30,738 nt of DNA from an uncultured Collinsella sp. (GTDB lineage Bacteria > Actinomycetota > Coriobacteriia > Coriobacteriales > Coriobacteriaceae): contig UQZH01000022.1 in assembly GCA_900545445.1 (NCBI GenBank), positions 1 through 30,738 of the forward strand, in the 5' to 3' direction. Below the pieces are notes generated by a model. The model saw nothing but the letters and a program-made list of their open reading frames with translations, had not been told where the DNA came from and searched no databases. A program made the position numbers and the translations under genes. This document shows positions 1 through 9,891 of this stretch, one piece after another (position 1 is the stretch's first letter; each line of letters begins with the position of its first letter).

Positions 1-205
1 GATGCTTTGGACATAGTCCATCAAACACCACATCCCCATTGTCATCCGAGCCGACTAGTCGCCAACTATAATGATCGACCCAGTCGTCTCCGTCATATAT
101 GGTGTCCATGAGCAACTTCCCGTCTAGAGAGAAACCTGTTTGAACATCGGGGCGCAAGACCGCAATCCATCTAGGACCCGCAGCAGCTCCGACCCAACGC
201 ACCAC
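1..205 (-). CDS. possible truncated hypothetical ORF running off the left edge
   Basis: An open reverse-strand frame enters from the window edge. It can be read as about 68 residues from a GTG at 203-205, rich in Asp and Trp (for example DGDDWVDHYSW). I do not recognise the family. No convincing ribosome binding site precedes the GTG. In the adjacent frame a short reading from an ATG at 292-294 (MKYNLAAIIALL...) stops at 226-228, so the true gene may start there and be frameshifted. Base composition is more AT-rich than the neighbouring genes. It could be a decayed gene, the start of an acquired gene, or chance. Confidence 0.22.
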   Translation of the reverse strand, partial: MVRWVGAAAGPRWIAVLRPDVQTGFSLDGKLLMDTIYDGDDWVDHYSWRLVGSDDNGDVVFDGLCPKH

Positions 206-368
206 ACGACAATTGTATATTGCGACTATTTTAGATCTACATGATCAGTTCGAGTTCGCAACAAGGCGATTATTGCAGCTAGGTTATATTTCATTTTCCA
301 CTTTGATGAGCCGTCGGCTCCAAATTCCAAAACCGAAGTCCACGGAGTCGATAATTTTATTTAAAAAG

Positions 369-388
369 AAGGCCCCGAAAGGGGCCTT
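369..388 (-). terminator. intrinsic terminator
   Basis: A perfect hairpin of AAGGCCCC and GGGGCCTT around a GAAA loop. On the reverse strand it is followed by CTTTTTAAATAAA, a T-rich tail, so it best serves transcription leaving the CHAP-type hydrolase gene leftwards, after palindrome copy A. Confidence 0.7.
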
Positions 389-441
389 CGCCATCTTTAT
401 ATCAGACAACCAGTCCGGTGTATCGCGCTTTGAACCCGGAA

Positions 442-572
442 GGTCCGGGACTGCGGGCGAGGCATAAGGTTGGTCGCGAGTTCCGCACGCAAAGAAGGCC
501 ACTTAATGTGGCCTTCGTCTTGCGCAGGACTGTAGAGCAGGCAACCTTATGCCTCGCCCGCAGTCCCGGACC
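442..572 (+). repeat. long palindromic element, copy A
   Basis: Two perfect 31-bp arms (442-472 and 542-572) flank a 69-base core (473-541). The core begins GTCGCGAGTTCCGCACG and ends GACTGTAGAGCAGG. Inside it is a hairpin, GAAGGCCAC (494-502), TTAAT loop, GTGGCCTTC (508-516). Near-identical cores occur at 18565-18633, 23351-23420 (reverse) and 23642-23710, but the arms differ at each site. This copy lies 20 bases past the stop codon of the reverse-strand hydrolase gene. There is no T tract right after it, and I see no target-site duplication. Confidence 0.9.
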
Positions 573-591
573 AACCAGCTTCAAGCCGCAG

Positions 592-1797
592 TTACGACAG
601 CGCAATACCGCCGAGCCAGCCCCAACGCACGCCAGAGCCAGTGCCGTAGAACCCAATGAACGAGTCAAGCGACCTCGACGTGATGGCGCCCTCGTTACTC
701 ATAACGATGCCGCCGCCAACGTAGATGCCCACGTGGCCATAGATCAGGCCCGGTATGCCGGTGCCGCTATGCGATGAGTCGGCAACAATCATACCCACCT
801 GCAGCGCCGAGCGGTCGGAGCTATAGCACCATGCGTTAAACATATCGCATGCGTTACCGCCAAAGTAGCCAACGCCGGCGTTACGGAAGACATTGGTAAC
901 CCACGCCGCGCACCAGTTCTGACCCGGCGAAGGCGTGGAGTAGCACGCGTTGACGACGGCCTGCTGTTTGCCCGAGCCGGCATTCTGTTGCGGGGTTCCG
1001 GGCGCATACGATCCGCCACCCGAGCTTGAACCACCCGAGTAGGAATTGTTCTTGTTCGCGGCAGCCGCGGCAGCGGCAGCCTTCCTAGCGGCCTCCTCAG
1101 CCTGGGCGGCAGCGAGGATCTCGGAATCGCGCTGAGCCATGAGCTCCTTGACGTCGTCGGAAAGACCGTTCAGCACGGTCTGGACTTCTTGCTGCTTGGC
1201 CTGCATATCCTGCATCTGAGCCGTCTGCTGGTCCTTGAGTTTTTCCAGGTCGGCCTTTTGTGCTTCGAGCTCGGTCTTCTGTGCGTCGAGCTCAGCCTGA
1301 ATCGTCTGGATATCCTCGATGGCATCGCGGTCGCTCTTGTTGATCTTCTCAACGTAATGCGCGTTGGCGACGAGTTCCTCAAACGAGCCAGAGGCCAGCA
1401 GCAGCGACAGGATGTTCGTGCCGCCGGACTTGTAGCTGGCGGCCACGCGATCGGAAAGGTCGTTGCGCTTCTTCTTGAGCTCGGCCTTCTTTTCATCGAT
1501 CTGGGCCTGCGTGCCGTCAATCTTGCCCTGGACATTCTCGATGTCGTTGAGGGTCTGGGCATTCTTGTTGGCCAGCGCCGCATACTCATTTGCGATGCTG
1601 TCGAGCTGGGCCTGAACCTCGTCGAGCTGGGCCTGGGCGGCATTCAGTTTATCGGTGGTTTCTTTGGAAGCCTCCGCCGCATGGGCGCGAGCGGGCAGGC
1701 CAAAAAGAACTGCCGCAGAAGCGGCGCCGAACAGGGCCTTGAGGGCAGTGCGACGCGAGAGCTCCTGGGAAAGGATGGAATCGCTGTTTGGTGACAT
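592..1797 (-). CDS. secreted coiled-coil cell-wall hydrolase with CHAP/NlpC-type domain
   Basis: A 401-residue exported protein, probably a peptidoglycan amidase or endopeptidase acting in cell separation. Residues 1-41 form a signal peptide with a twin-arginine-like SRRTALK (Arg15-Arg16), a hydrophobic stretch and an AHA cleavage site. Residues 43-240 are a long heptad-rich coiled coil of the PcsB/FtsX-partner type. Next come an Ala run and a Ser/Gly linker (about 240-275), then a CHAP-like domain with probable catalytic Cys296 (QNWCAAWV) and His355 (YGHVGIYV). Start: ATG with GGAG five bases upstream. The coiled coil plus Cys/His hydrolase layout is known from PcsB and RipA-like proteins, where the coil restrains the enzyme. 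Substrate bond and partner are inferred. Palindrome copy A and a terminator follow it. Confidence 0.85.
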   Translation of the reverse strand: MSPNSDSILSQELSRRTALKALFGAASAAVLFGLPARAHAAEASKETTDKLNAAQAQLDEVQAQLDSIANEYAALANKNAQTLNDIENVQGKIDGTQAQIDEKKAELKKKRNDLSDRVAASYKSGGTNILSLLLASGSFEELVANAHYVEKINKSDRDAIEDIQTIQAELDAQKTELEAQKADLEKLKDQQTAQMQDMQAKQQEVQTVLNGLSDDVKELMAQRDSEILAAAQAEEAARKAAAAAAAANKNNSYSGGSSSGGGSYAPGTPQQNAGSGKQQAVVNACYSTPSPGQNWCAAWVTNVFRNAGVGYFGGNACDMFNAWCYSSDRSALQVGMIVADSSHSGTGIPGLIYGHVGIYVGGGIVMSNEGAITSRSLDSFIGFYGTGSGVRWGWLGGIALS

Positions 1798-2000
1798 ATG
1801 TACTCCGTTACATGCTTATTTATATGTCGCTCAACTCATACATATTAGCGTACATATGGCGCGTCCCAACGATTTCCACGAACGGCAGGAAACTGCAAGG
1901 TCGGCGGCTCGTAAGCAAGTGCCAAAGATCAGGTTATGCGTACGCAAGCTCTTCTATGAGCACGTTAACATAGTCCTCTGCTTTTCCTACAGCGCACGAT

Positions 2001-2026
2001 TTGGGCGTCCCTGCCTGCGCTATACT
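2001..2026 (+). promoter_or_regulatory. possible galE promoter
   Basis: A good -10 (TATACT, 2021-2026) lies 37 bases before the galE start. The only -35 candidate (TTGGGC, 2001-2006) is spaced 14 bases, shorter than ideal, so this is tentative. The rest of 1798-2000 holds no gene I can support. Confidence 0.35.
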
Positions 2027-2063
2027 CCCCTGAAGAAGTGTTCCTGATTCGATAGGAGACTAC

Positions 2064-3125
2064 ATGTCCAAAGCACTCGACCCCAAAGACACCTGCGTCC
2101 TCGTTACCGGCGGCGCCGGCTTTATCGGCTCGCACACCGTCGTTCAGCTGCTCGAGGGTGGCTACCAGGTTGTCGTCGTCGATGACCTCTCCAACTCCAG
2201 CGCCGTTGCCATCGACCGCGTCAAGACCATCGTGGGCGACGAGGCCGCCAAGAACCTCACCTTCTACGAGGCCAACGTGCTCGACCGCGATGCGATGAAC
2301 AAGATCTTCGATACCCACCAAATCGACCGCGTCATCCACTTCGCCGGCTTTAAGGCCGTTGGCGAGTCGGTGAGCAAGCCCGTCGAGTACTACCACAACA
2401 ATATCGAGAACACCCTGGTGCTCATCGATGTCATGCGCAACCACGGTTGTAAGTCCATCATCTTCTCGAGTTCTTCGACCGTCTACGGCGATCCGGACAA
2501 TCCGCCCGTCACCGAAGAGGACCCCAAGAAGCCCGCGACCAACCCCTATGGTTGGACCAAGTGGATGATTGAGCAGATCCTTATGGACGTCCACACCGCC
2601 GACCCCGAGTGGGACGTCGTGCTGCTCCGTTACTTCAACCCCATCGGCGCCCATCCGTCGGGCCTGATCGGCGAGGATCCCAAGGGTATCCCCAACAACC
2701 TGGTGCCTTACGTCGCCCAGGTCGCCGTGGGCAAGCTCGAGGCCGTTCAGGTCTTTGGCAACGATTACCCCACCCCCGACGGCACCGGTGTGCGCGACTA
2801 CATCCACGTGTGCGACCTGGCATCTGGTCACGTTGCCGCCCTTAACTGGATGAACGGCAAGACCGGCGTCGAGATCTTTAACCTGGGCACCGGCACCGGT
2901 ACCTCGGTACTCGAGGTCGTCGCCGCCTTCTCCAAGGCCTGCGGCAAGGAGCTGCCCTATGTGATTCGCGAGCGCCGCGCCGGCGATATCGCCGCCAACT
3001 GGTGCGATGCCTCAAAGGCCGAGCGCATGATGGGCTGGAAGGCTCAGTACAACATCGCGGATATGTGCCGCGATAGCTGGAACTGGCAGAGCCACAACCC
3101 CAACGGCTTCGCCGACGCCGAGTAG
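2064..3125 (+). CDS. galE: UDP-glucose 4-epimerase
   Basis: This 353-residue cytoplasmic enzyme interconverts UDP-glucose and UDP-galactose, joining galactose use (Leloir pathway) to cell-surface sugar supply. It is an extended short-chain dehydrogenase. The Rossmann motif GGAGFIG is at residues 16-22, and catalytic Tyr162 and Lys166 sit in YGWTK, with the serine-rich FSSSSTVYG motif at 134-142. DGTGVRDYIHV and the C-terminal RAGDIAANWCD are typical of GalE. Length is close to the family norm (about 340). The start is fixed by AGGAG (2054-2058) six bases before ATG. It has its own terminator, so it appears monocistronic, although it lies beside the glucan genes. Other epimerases of the family are possible but the motifs favour GalE. 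Confidence 0.95.
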   Translation: MSKALDPKDTCVLVTGGAGFIGSHTVVQLLEGGYQVVVVDDLSNSSAVAIDRVKTIVGDEAAKNLTFYEANVLDRDAMNKIFDTHQIDRVIHFAGFKAVGESVSKPVEYYHNNIENTLVLIDVMRNHGCKSIIFSSSSTVYGDPDNPPVTEEDPKKPATNPYGWTKWMIEQILMDVHTADPEWDVVLLRYFNPIGAHPSGLIGEDPKGIPNNLVPYVAQVAVGKLEAVQVFGNDYPTPDGTGVRDYIHVCDLASGHVAALNWMNGKTGVEIFNLGTGTGTSVLEVVAAFSKACGKELPYVIRERRAGDIAANWCDASKAERMMGWKAQYNIADMCRDSWNWQSHNPNGFADAE

Positions 3126-3147
3126 CAAAAACCTACATACCGCTCTT

Positions 3148-3181
3148 GCCCCGATCTCACGATGTGAGGTCGGGGCTTTTT
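3148..3181 (+). terminator. galE terminator
   Basis: A 13-bp stem (GCCCCGATCTCAC with GTGAGGTCGGGGC, one G-U pair) and a GAT loop, followed by TTTTT. It lies 22 bases past the galE stop. Confidence 0.92.
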
Positions 3182-3230
3182 CATGGCATGTAACCATTCG
3201 CCGAAAATCGACCAACTTTTTTATCTTGCC

Positions 3231-3260
3231 TGTACATGTTTAAACAACATGTTTTACAAT
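3231..3260 (+). promoter_or_regulatory. malQ-glgP promoter with overlapping operator
   Basis: Candidate -35 TGTACA (3231-3236) and -10 TACAAT (3255-3260) are 18 bases apart. The spacer holds the perfect palindrome TGTTTAAACA (3237-3246), nested in an outer inverted repeat ACATGTT-TAAAC-AACATGT (3234-3252). A repressor bound there would block polymerase. Similar boxes lie before malE, gntR and the PTS gene, so the GntR protein of this window is the likely ligand (inference). Confidence 0.6.
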
Positions 3261-3345
3261 AGGCATATCGAATCAGAACATCGGAGGCGGACTGCACACC
3301 CATCGGCAGGTCGACCCCACAACAAGAAGGTTGGTGAGCGCATCC

Positions 3346-4851
3346 ATGGAGCGTGCAAGCGGCGTCCTTATGCCCGTCTCATCCCTGCCCGGACCTTACG
3401 GAATCGGCGGTTTTGGCTGGAACGCCTACGACTTCGTCGATTTCCTCGCCTCGTGCAAACAACATTATTGGCAGATTCTGCCCCTTACGACGACTAGTTA
3501 CGGCGATTCGCCTTACCAGTCGTTCTCGGCCCGCGCGGGCAACCCTAACTTCATTGACTTTGCCGAGCTTATCGAGGCAGGGTATCTGGAGCAGCGCGAT
3601 ATCGATGGCGTGTATCTGGGATCCGACCCCAGCAATGTCGACTACGGCGCTATCTTTGGCGGCCGCCGTCAGATTCTCGACCGCGCCGCTGAGCGCTTTG
3701 CTGCCGACAAGCCGGCCGATTTCGACGACTTTATCCAGGCAAACGAGGACTGGCTCATTCCCTACTGCGAGTTTATGACCGTAAAGGAGGAGTGCGGGCT
3801 CAAGGCCTTTTGGGAGTGGCCCGAGGAGCTCCGCCGCCGCGGCGAGGCATCCAACAAGATCTGCGCCGCCCACCCCGAGCGCATGCTTTACCACCAGATG
3901 ACGCAGTATTTCTTCGATCGCCAGTGGAGCCGCCTCAAGGCCTATGCCAACGAGCGCGACATCCTGATCATCGGCGACCTGCCCATCTACGTCTCGCGCG
4001 ACTCCGTCGAGATGTGGGCCACGCCCGAGCTCTTTAAGATCGACGCCGCCGGCAATCCCGTCAGCGTCGCGGGAACGCCGCCCGACCAGTTCTCGGCCAC
4101 CGGCCAGTATTGGGGCAACCCCATCTACGACTGGGACGCCATGGAAGCAGACGACTTCTCCTGGTGGGAAGGCCGCATCCGAGCCGCCCTCGACATGTAC
4201 GACATCATCCGTCTGGACCACTTCCGCGGTTTCGAGGCATTTTGGGAGGTGCCGTTCTCCTCTCCCGATTCGTCATATGGTTCGTGGACGCAGGGACCCG
4301 GCCTCAAGCTCTTCAAGGTGCTCGAGGAAAAGCTCGGCACGCTTCCCATCATTGCCGAAGACCTGGGCTTTCTTACCCCTGGTGTCATCGACATGCGCGA
4401 CACCACGGGCTTCCCTGGCATGAAGATCCTGCAGTTTGCCTTTGAGGGCACCAACTCGTACTACCTGCCGCACAACTACATTGCCAACACCGTCGCCTAC
4501 GTCGGAACGCATGACAACGAAACGGCACGCGGCTGGTATGAGGGAACGGCCACCCCGCGTCAGCGCGAGCAGGCGGCCCTGTATACCCACCAGCAGGCAG
4601 GCGAGTCCATGGCCGATGCGCTCAACCGCACCATCGCCGCCAGCGTGAGCGATACCTGCATCTACACCATGCAGGACCTGCTCAATCTGGGCAACGAGGC
4701 GCGCATTAACACCCCCGCCACCCTGGGCGGTAACTGGACTTGGCGCATGCTTGATGGCGCCATCACCCGCGAACTCGAGCACAAGCTCACCGGCTGGACC
4801 GAGACCTACTTCCGCATCCCATCGGAAGCCGAAATCGAGCTTCCTCAATAG
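3346..4851 (+). CDS. malQ: 4-alpha-glucanotransferase (amylomaltase)
   Basis: This GH77 enzyme moves glucan chains between malto-oligosaccharides, releasing glucose and making longer glucans for phosphorylase. Read from ATG 3346 it has 501 residues and begins MERASGVLMPVSSLPGPYGIG, the family's usual N-terminus. The three catalytic acids are visible: nucleophile Asp291 (RLDHFRG), acid/base Glu338 (IIAEDLG) and Asp390 (GTHDNET). In-frame TTG 3331 and GTG 3334 are alternative starts; AGAAGG at 3325-3330 would suit them poorly because it is too close, while GGTGAG at 3333-3338 is seven bases before ATG 3346. glgP follows 129 bases downstream, past a hairpin. A putative GntR operator lies in the promoter. 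Confidence 0.94.
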   Translation: MERASGVLMPVSSLPGPYGIGGFGWNAYDFVDFLASCKQHYWQILPLTTTSYGDSPYQSFSARAGNPNFIDFAELIEAGYLEQRDIDGVYLGSDPSNVDYGAIFGGRRQILDRAAERFAADKPADFDDFIQANEDWLIPYCEFMTVKEECGLKAFWEWPEELRRRGEASNKICAAHPERMLYHQMTQYFFDRQWSRLKAYANERDILIIGDLPIYVSRDSVEMWATPELFKIDAAGNPVSVAGTPPDQFSATGQYWGNPIYDWDAMEADDFSWWEGRIRAALDMYDIIRLDHFRGFEAFWEVPFSSPDSSYGSWTQGPGLKLFKVLEEKLGTLPIIAEDLGFLTPGVIDMRDTTGFPGMKILQFAFEGTNSYYLPHNYIANTVAYVGTHDNETARGWYEGTATPRQREQAALYTHQQAGESMADALNRTIAASVSDTCIYTMQDLLNLGNEARINTPATLGGNWTWRMLDGAITRELEHKLTGWTETYFRIPSEAEIELPQ

Positions 4852-4899
4852 GAGCCACCGCGCCCGACCCCGCCCCACCGCGTGGACGCGACCGCTTTT

Positions 4900-4942
4900 C
4901 CCGCGCGAGGCCACTCCAATCCCCTCGCGCGGGCTTCTTTTG
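4900..4942 (+). terminator. hairpin with T-rich tail between malQ and glgP
   Basis: CCCGCGCGAGG (4900-4910) pairs perfectly with CCTCGCGCGGG (4923-4933) around a 12-base loop and is followed by CTTCTTTT. The tail is imperfect, so it may be a partial terminator or 3'-end stabiliser that sets malQ and glgP at different levels. Confidence 0.6.
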
Positions 4943-4980
4943 AATTTCTGACATGTCGTCAACTCGCCACAGGAGGAAAC

Positions 4981-7248
<2,268 letters not shown>

Positions 7249-7276
7249 TTTCGTTTCCTTTACCCATCCTCTTGAA

Positions 7277-7310
7277 AGCGGAGTCGCGGCAACGCGGCTC
7301 CGCTTTTTTG
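7277..7310 (+). terminator. glgP terminator
   Basis: AGCGGAGTCGCG and CGCGGCTCCGCT form a 12-bp stem (one G-U) around GCAA, followed by TTTTT. It lies 28 bases past the glgP stop. Confidence 0.92.
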
Positions 7311-7345
7311 CCCGCGTGTTGCCCGTGGCCCGCCTCGACAAAATC

Positions 7346-7644
7346 GTCTCAATCTGTAACACCTACTCGGCCAAAACGGCCCTACCTGTTACAGATCAAG
7401 ACAAACCGATCCTTTTCCCTAGGGTTTATCTCAATCTGTAACATCTAACGTCCGAAATCCGCCCTTACTGTTACAGATCGAGACAAATGGATAAGCCGGC
7501 TAAAACAATCTCGTTCTGTAACAGGTAGCTGCCGAAATCAGCCTCTCGTGTTACAGATCGAGATGAAAGGATAGGCAGCTCGATGCTGTCTCAATCTGTA
7601 ACATCTAGACCCAATTTGGCCCTCCTCCTGTTACAGATCAAGAC
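7346..7644. repeat. tandem array of four inverted-repeat units, 80-82 bp period
   Basis: Four units at 7346-7403, 7428-7484, 7508-7564 and 7588-7644. Each starts with RTCTCAATCTGTAACA (third unit TCGTTCTGTAACA), has a variable middle of about 25 bases, then TGTTACAGATCRAGAY. The two ends are inverted repeats, with CTGTAACA/TGTTACAG invariant. The middles are diverged but share a CCNAAAT..GCC pattern, and unit 1 has GGCC-AAAAC-GGCC. Spacers of 23-24 bases also resemble each other (AAAYNGATNNNC...). The array sits between the convergent glgP and msmK terminators and holds no gene. Role unknown: tandem protein-binding sites or a series of small hairpin RNAs are both possible. Confidence 0.9.
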
Positions 7645-7676
7645 AAACCGGCAGATCAACGGCCCCAGCACAAAGA

Positions 7677-7715
7677 AAGGCTCCCCTCTCGCCTAGTGGA
7701 CGGAAGGGGAGCCTT
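7677..7715 (-). terminator. terminator of the malEFG-msmK operon
   Basis: AAGGCTCCCCT (7677-7687) pairs perfectly with AGGGGAGCCTT (7705-7715). Read on the reverse strand the hairpin is followed by TCTTTG, and it lies 68 bases past the msmK stop. Confidence 0.75.
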
Positions 7716-7783
7716 ATATGTGACCACGGCAAAAGGATGGCAAAGCCGCAGTCGCCCAAAAGGAGGGCCTGATTGGATCGGGC

Positions 7784-8983
7784 CTAGATAAGGTTCTTGC
7801 CAGACACCTTATCGAAGAGATGGGTCGCGTTCTTCTCAAACTTGAACCAGATGGGGTCGCCCGCCTTGAGCGCACCCTTGGCCTCGAGATCGACGACGGG
7901 GATGATCAGGACAAACTGGCCGTCGGGAGACATCACATGAACGTGCTCGGTCGAACCCATGAGCTCGGTGACCTCGATGGTGCCCTGAAGCGCACCCTCC
8001 TCGCCCTTTTCGGCAAGCAGAATCTGCTCGGGACGTACGCCGGCCGTGATCTCCTTCACGTCGCCGCCGTCCCAATTAAGGGCGAGCTGAGCGCAGGTCT
8101 CGGGGGCCAGCGCGACATTCATGTCGTCGGTCTTGACGGTAAAGCCGTCGCCCGAGCGCACCAGCTGGGCATCGAAGAAGTTCATCTGCGGCACGCCGAT
8201 AAAGCCGGCGACGAAGATGTTCGCGGGGTGGTTGAAGACCTCCTGCGGGGTGGCGATCTGCTGGACGACGCCGTCCTTCATAACCACGATGCGATCGCCG
8301 AGAGTCATGGCCTCGGTCTGGTCGTGAGTAACATAGATGAACGTACCCTTGATCTCGTGGCGCAGCTTGATGAGCTCGGCACGCATCTGGTTACGAAGCT
8401 TGGCGTCCAGGTTGGACAGCGGCTCGTCCATCAGGAAGACCTTGGGGTCACGCACGATGGCGCGGCCGATGGCGACGCGCTGACGCTGGCCGCCCGAAAG
8501 CGCCTTAGGCTTACGGTCGAGGTACTCGGTAATACCCAGGATCTCGGCAGCGGAGCGAACCTTGCGGTCGATCTCGTCCTTGGGGACCTTCTTGAGCTCA
8601 AGCGTAAACGCCATGTTCTCGTACACCGTCATGTTGGGGTACAGAGCGTAGCTCTGGAACACCATGGCGATGTCGCGGTCCTTGGGCGCCACGTCGTTGA
8701 CGCGCTTGCCGTCGATGAGCACATCGCCCGAGGTAATGTCCTCCAGGCCGGCAACCATGCGCATCGTCGTGGACTTACCGCAGCCAGAGGGACCAACGAG
8801 AACGACGAACTCCTGGTCGCGAACGGTGAGGTTGAAGTCCTCTACAGCGAGCACGCCATCCTCGGTAACCTTAAGGTTATGCTTCTTCTCCTCGGTCTTC
8901 TTCTTTTTGCCAAAGAAGCCCTTCTTTTTGGACTCGGTGTTGGGATACACCTTCTGAACATGTTTGAGAACGATCTCGGCCAT
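7784..8983 (-). CDS. msmK: sugar ABC transporter ATPase (MsmK/UgpC/MalK family)
   Basis: This 399-residue cytoplasmic ATPase powers the importer encoded just upstream. Visible motifs: Walker A GPSGCGKST (64-72), Q-loop FQSYALYPNM, signature LSGGQRQRVA, Walker B VFLMDEPLSNLD, H-loop VTHDQ. The C-terminal 130 residues fit the TOBE/MalK regulatory domain. Odd: residues 18-38 are a lysine-rich insertion (SKKKGFFGKKKKTEEKKHNLK) between the first strand and the AVEDFNL strand, where MalK proteins usually have a few residues. It is the last gene of the operon, 68 bases after malG and separated from it by a small hairpin. MsmK-type ATPases often serve several sugar importers, so its role may not be limited to this one. 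Confidence 0.93.
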   Translation of the reverse strand: MAEIVLKHVQKVYPNTESKKKGFFGKKKKTEEKKHNLKVTEDGVLAVEDFNLTVRDQEFVVLVGPSGCGKSTTMRMVAGLEDITSGDVLIDGKRVNDVAPKDRDIAMVFQSYALYPNMTVYENMAFTLELKKVPKDEIDRKVRSAAEILGITEYLDRKPKALSGGQRQRVAIGRAIVRDPKVFLMDEPLSNLDAKLRNQMRAELIKLRHEIKGTFIYVTHDQTEAMTLGDRIVVMKDGVVQQIATPQEVFNHPANIFVAGFIGVPQMNFFDAQLVRSGDGFTVKTDDMNVALAPETCAQLALNWDGGDVKEITAGVRPEQILLAEKGEEGALQGTIEVTELMGSTEHVHVMSPDGQFVLIIPVVDLEAKGALKAGDPIWFKFEKNATHLFDKVSGKNLI

Positions 8984-9000
8984 GTCTTTACCTTTCGATG

Positions 9001-9027
9001 TGCGGCGCCGCGCTGAGGGGCGCCGCA
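9001..9027 (-). other. hairpin between malG and msmK
   Basis: TGCGGCGCC (9001-9009) and GGCGCCGCA (9019-9027) form a perfect 9-bp GC-rich stem in the 68-base gap. There is no T tract, so an mRNA-stability or processing element is more likely than a terminator. Confidence 0.55.
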
Positions 9028-9051
9028 GAAACTTGCAAAACAGTTACGGCA

Positions 9052-9891
9052 TCAGCCCTTGACGGCACCTGCCACCACGCCGTCGATGATGTACTTCTGG
9101 CAGAGGATGTACATGATGACGATGGGGATAACGACCATCATGATGCAGGCCATCATGGGGCCGAGCTCGACGTGGCCATAGCCGCCGCGGAAGTACTGGA
9201 TCAAGATAGGAATGGTCTTGTACTTGGTGGAGTCGAGGGTGAGGTAGGGCAGCAGGTAGTCGTTCCAGACCCACATGGTCTCGAGAATGCCGACCGAAAG
9301 ATAGGTGGGCTTCATGATGGGAAGGACGATTTTAAAGAACACCTGGACCGGGTTGCAGCCGTCGATCATGGCCGCCTCCTCGATCTCGAGCGGGATGTTC
9401 TTTACAAAGCCGGCGAACATAAAGACCGCCAGGCCCGCGCCAAAGCCCAGATAGATAAAGCAGATGTTGAACGGCGTGTTAAAGCCAATGCGGTCCGCCA
9501 AATTGGACAGCGTGAACATGAGCATCTGGAACGGTACGACCATCGAGAACACGAACAGGTAATAGAAGAAGTTCGAGATCTTGCTGTTGACGCGAACCAC
9601 GTACCAAGCGCACATGGAGCAGCACACCAAGATCAGCACGACCGACGTGACCGTGATGATGAGCGAGTACATAAATGCCGAGGCAAAGCCCTGCTCGTTA
9701 AGGGCGTGCACGTAGTTTGCAAGGCCGTTGAACGTCTCGGGCGTGAGCAGATCGAATGCCGTGGTGGTGCTGATTGCGGTCGCTTTCTTAAAGGAATTGA
9801 GCGCAATCATAAACACGGGGTAGATCCACGCGAGCGACAGGATCGTAAAGAAAATCGAGAGCGCGCGGTTGATAACCTTATCGCGTTTCAT
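9052..9891 (-). CDS. sugar ABC transporter permease, MalG-like
   Basis: A 279-residue inner permease subunit of a CUT1-type sugar importer, with six predicted membrane helices. The cytoplasmic coupling (EAA) loop is clear: EIEEAAMIDGCNPVQVFFKI, with the conserved Gly, followed by VLPIMKP. It begins with MKRDKVINRALSIFF and a first helix at about 10-30. Its ATG overlaps the last base of the malF stop (TAATG), which indicates translational coupling. The pair would form the membrane channel with the product of the next upstream gene. The substrate is probably maltose, maltodextrin or another alpha-glucoside, judging from neighbours; the sequence alone cannot fix this. Confidence 0.93.
   Translation of the reverse strand: MKRDKVINRALSIFFTILSLAWIYPVFMIALNSFKKATAISTTTAFDLLTPETFNGLANYVHALNEQGFASAFMYSLIITVTSVVLILVCCSMCAWYVVRVNSKISNFFYYLFVFSMVVPFQMLMFTLSNLADRIGFNTPFNICFIYLGFGAGLAVFMFAGFVKNIPLEIEEAAMIDGCNPVQVFFKIVLPIMKPTYLSVGILETMWVWNDYLLPYLTLDSTKYKTIPILIQYFRGGYGHVELGPMMACIMMVVIPIVIMYILCQKYIIDGVVAGAVKG

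Noticed and set aside
7346..7644. A CRISPR array
   Set aside because: Units are inverted-repeat pairs with related, not unique, middles; only four units; no cas genes in the window.
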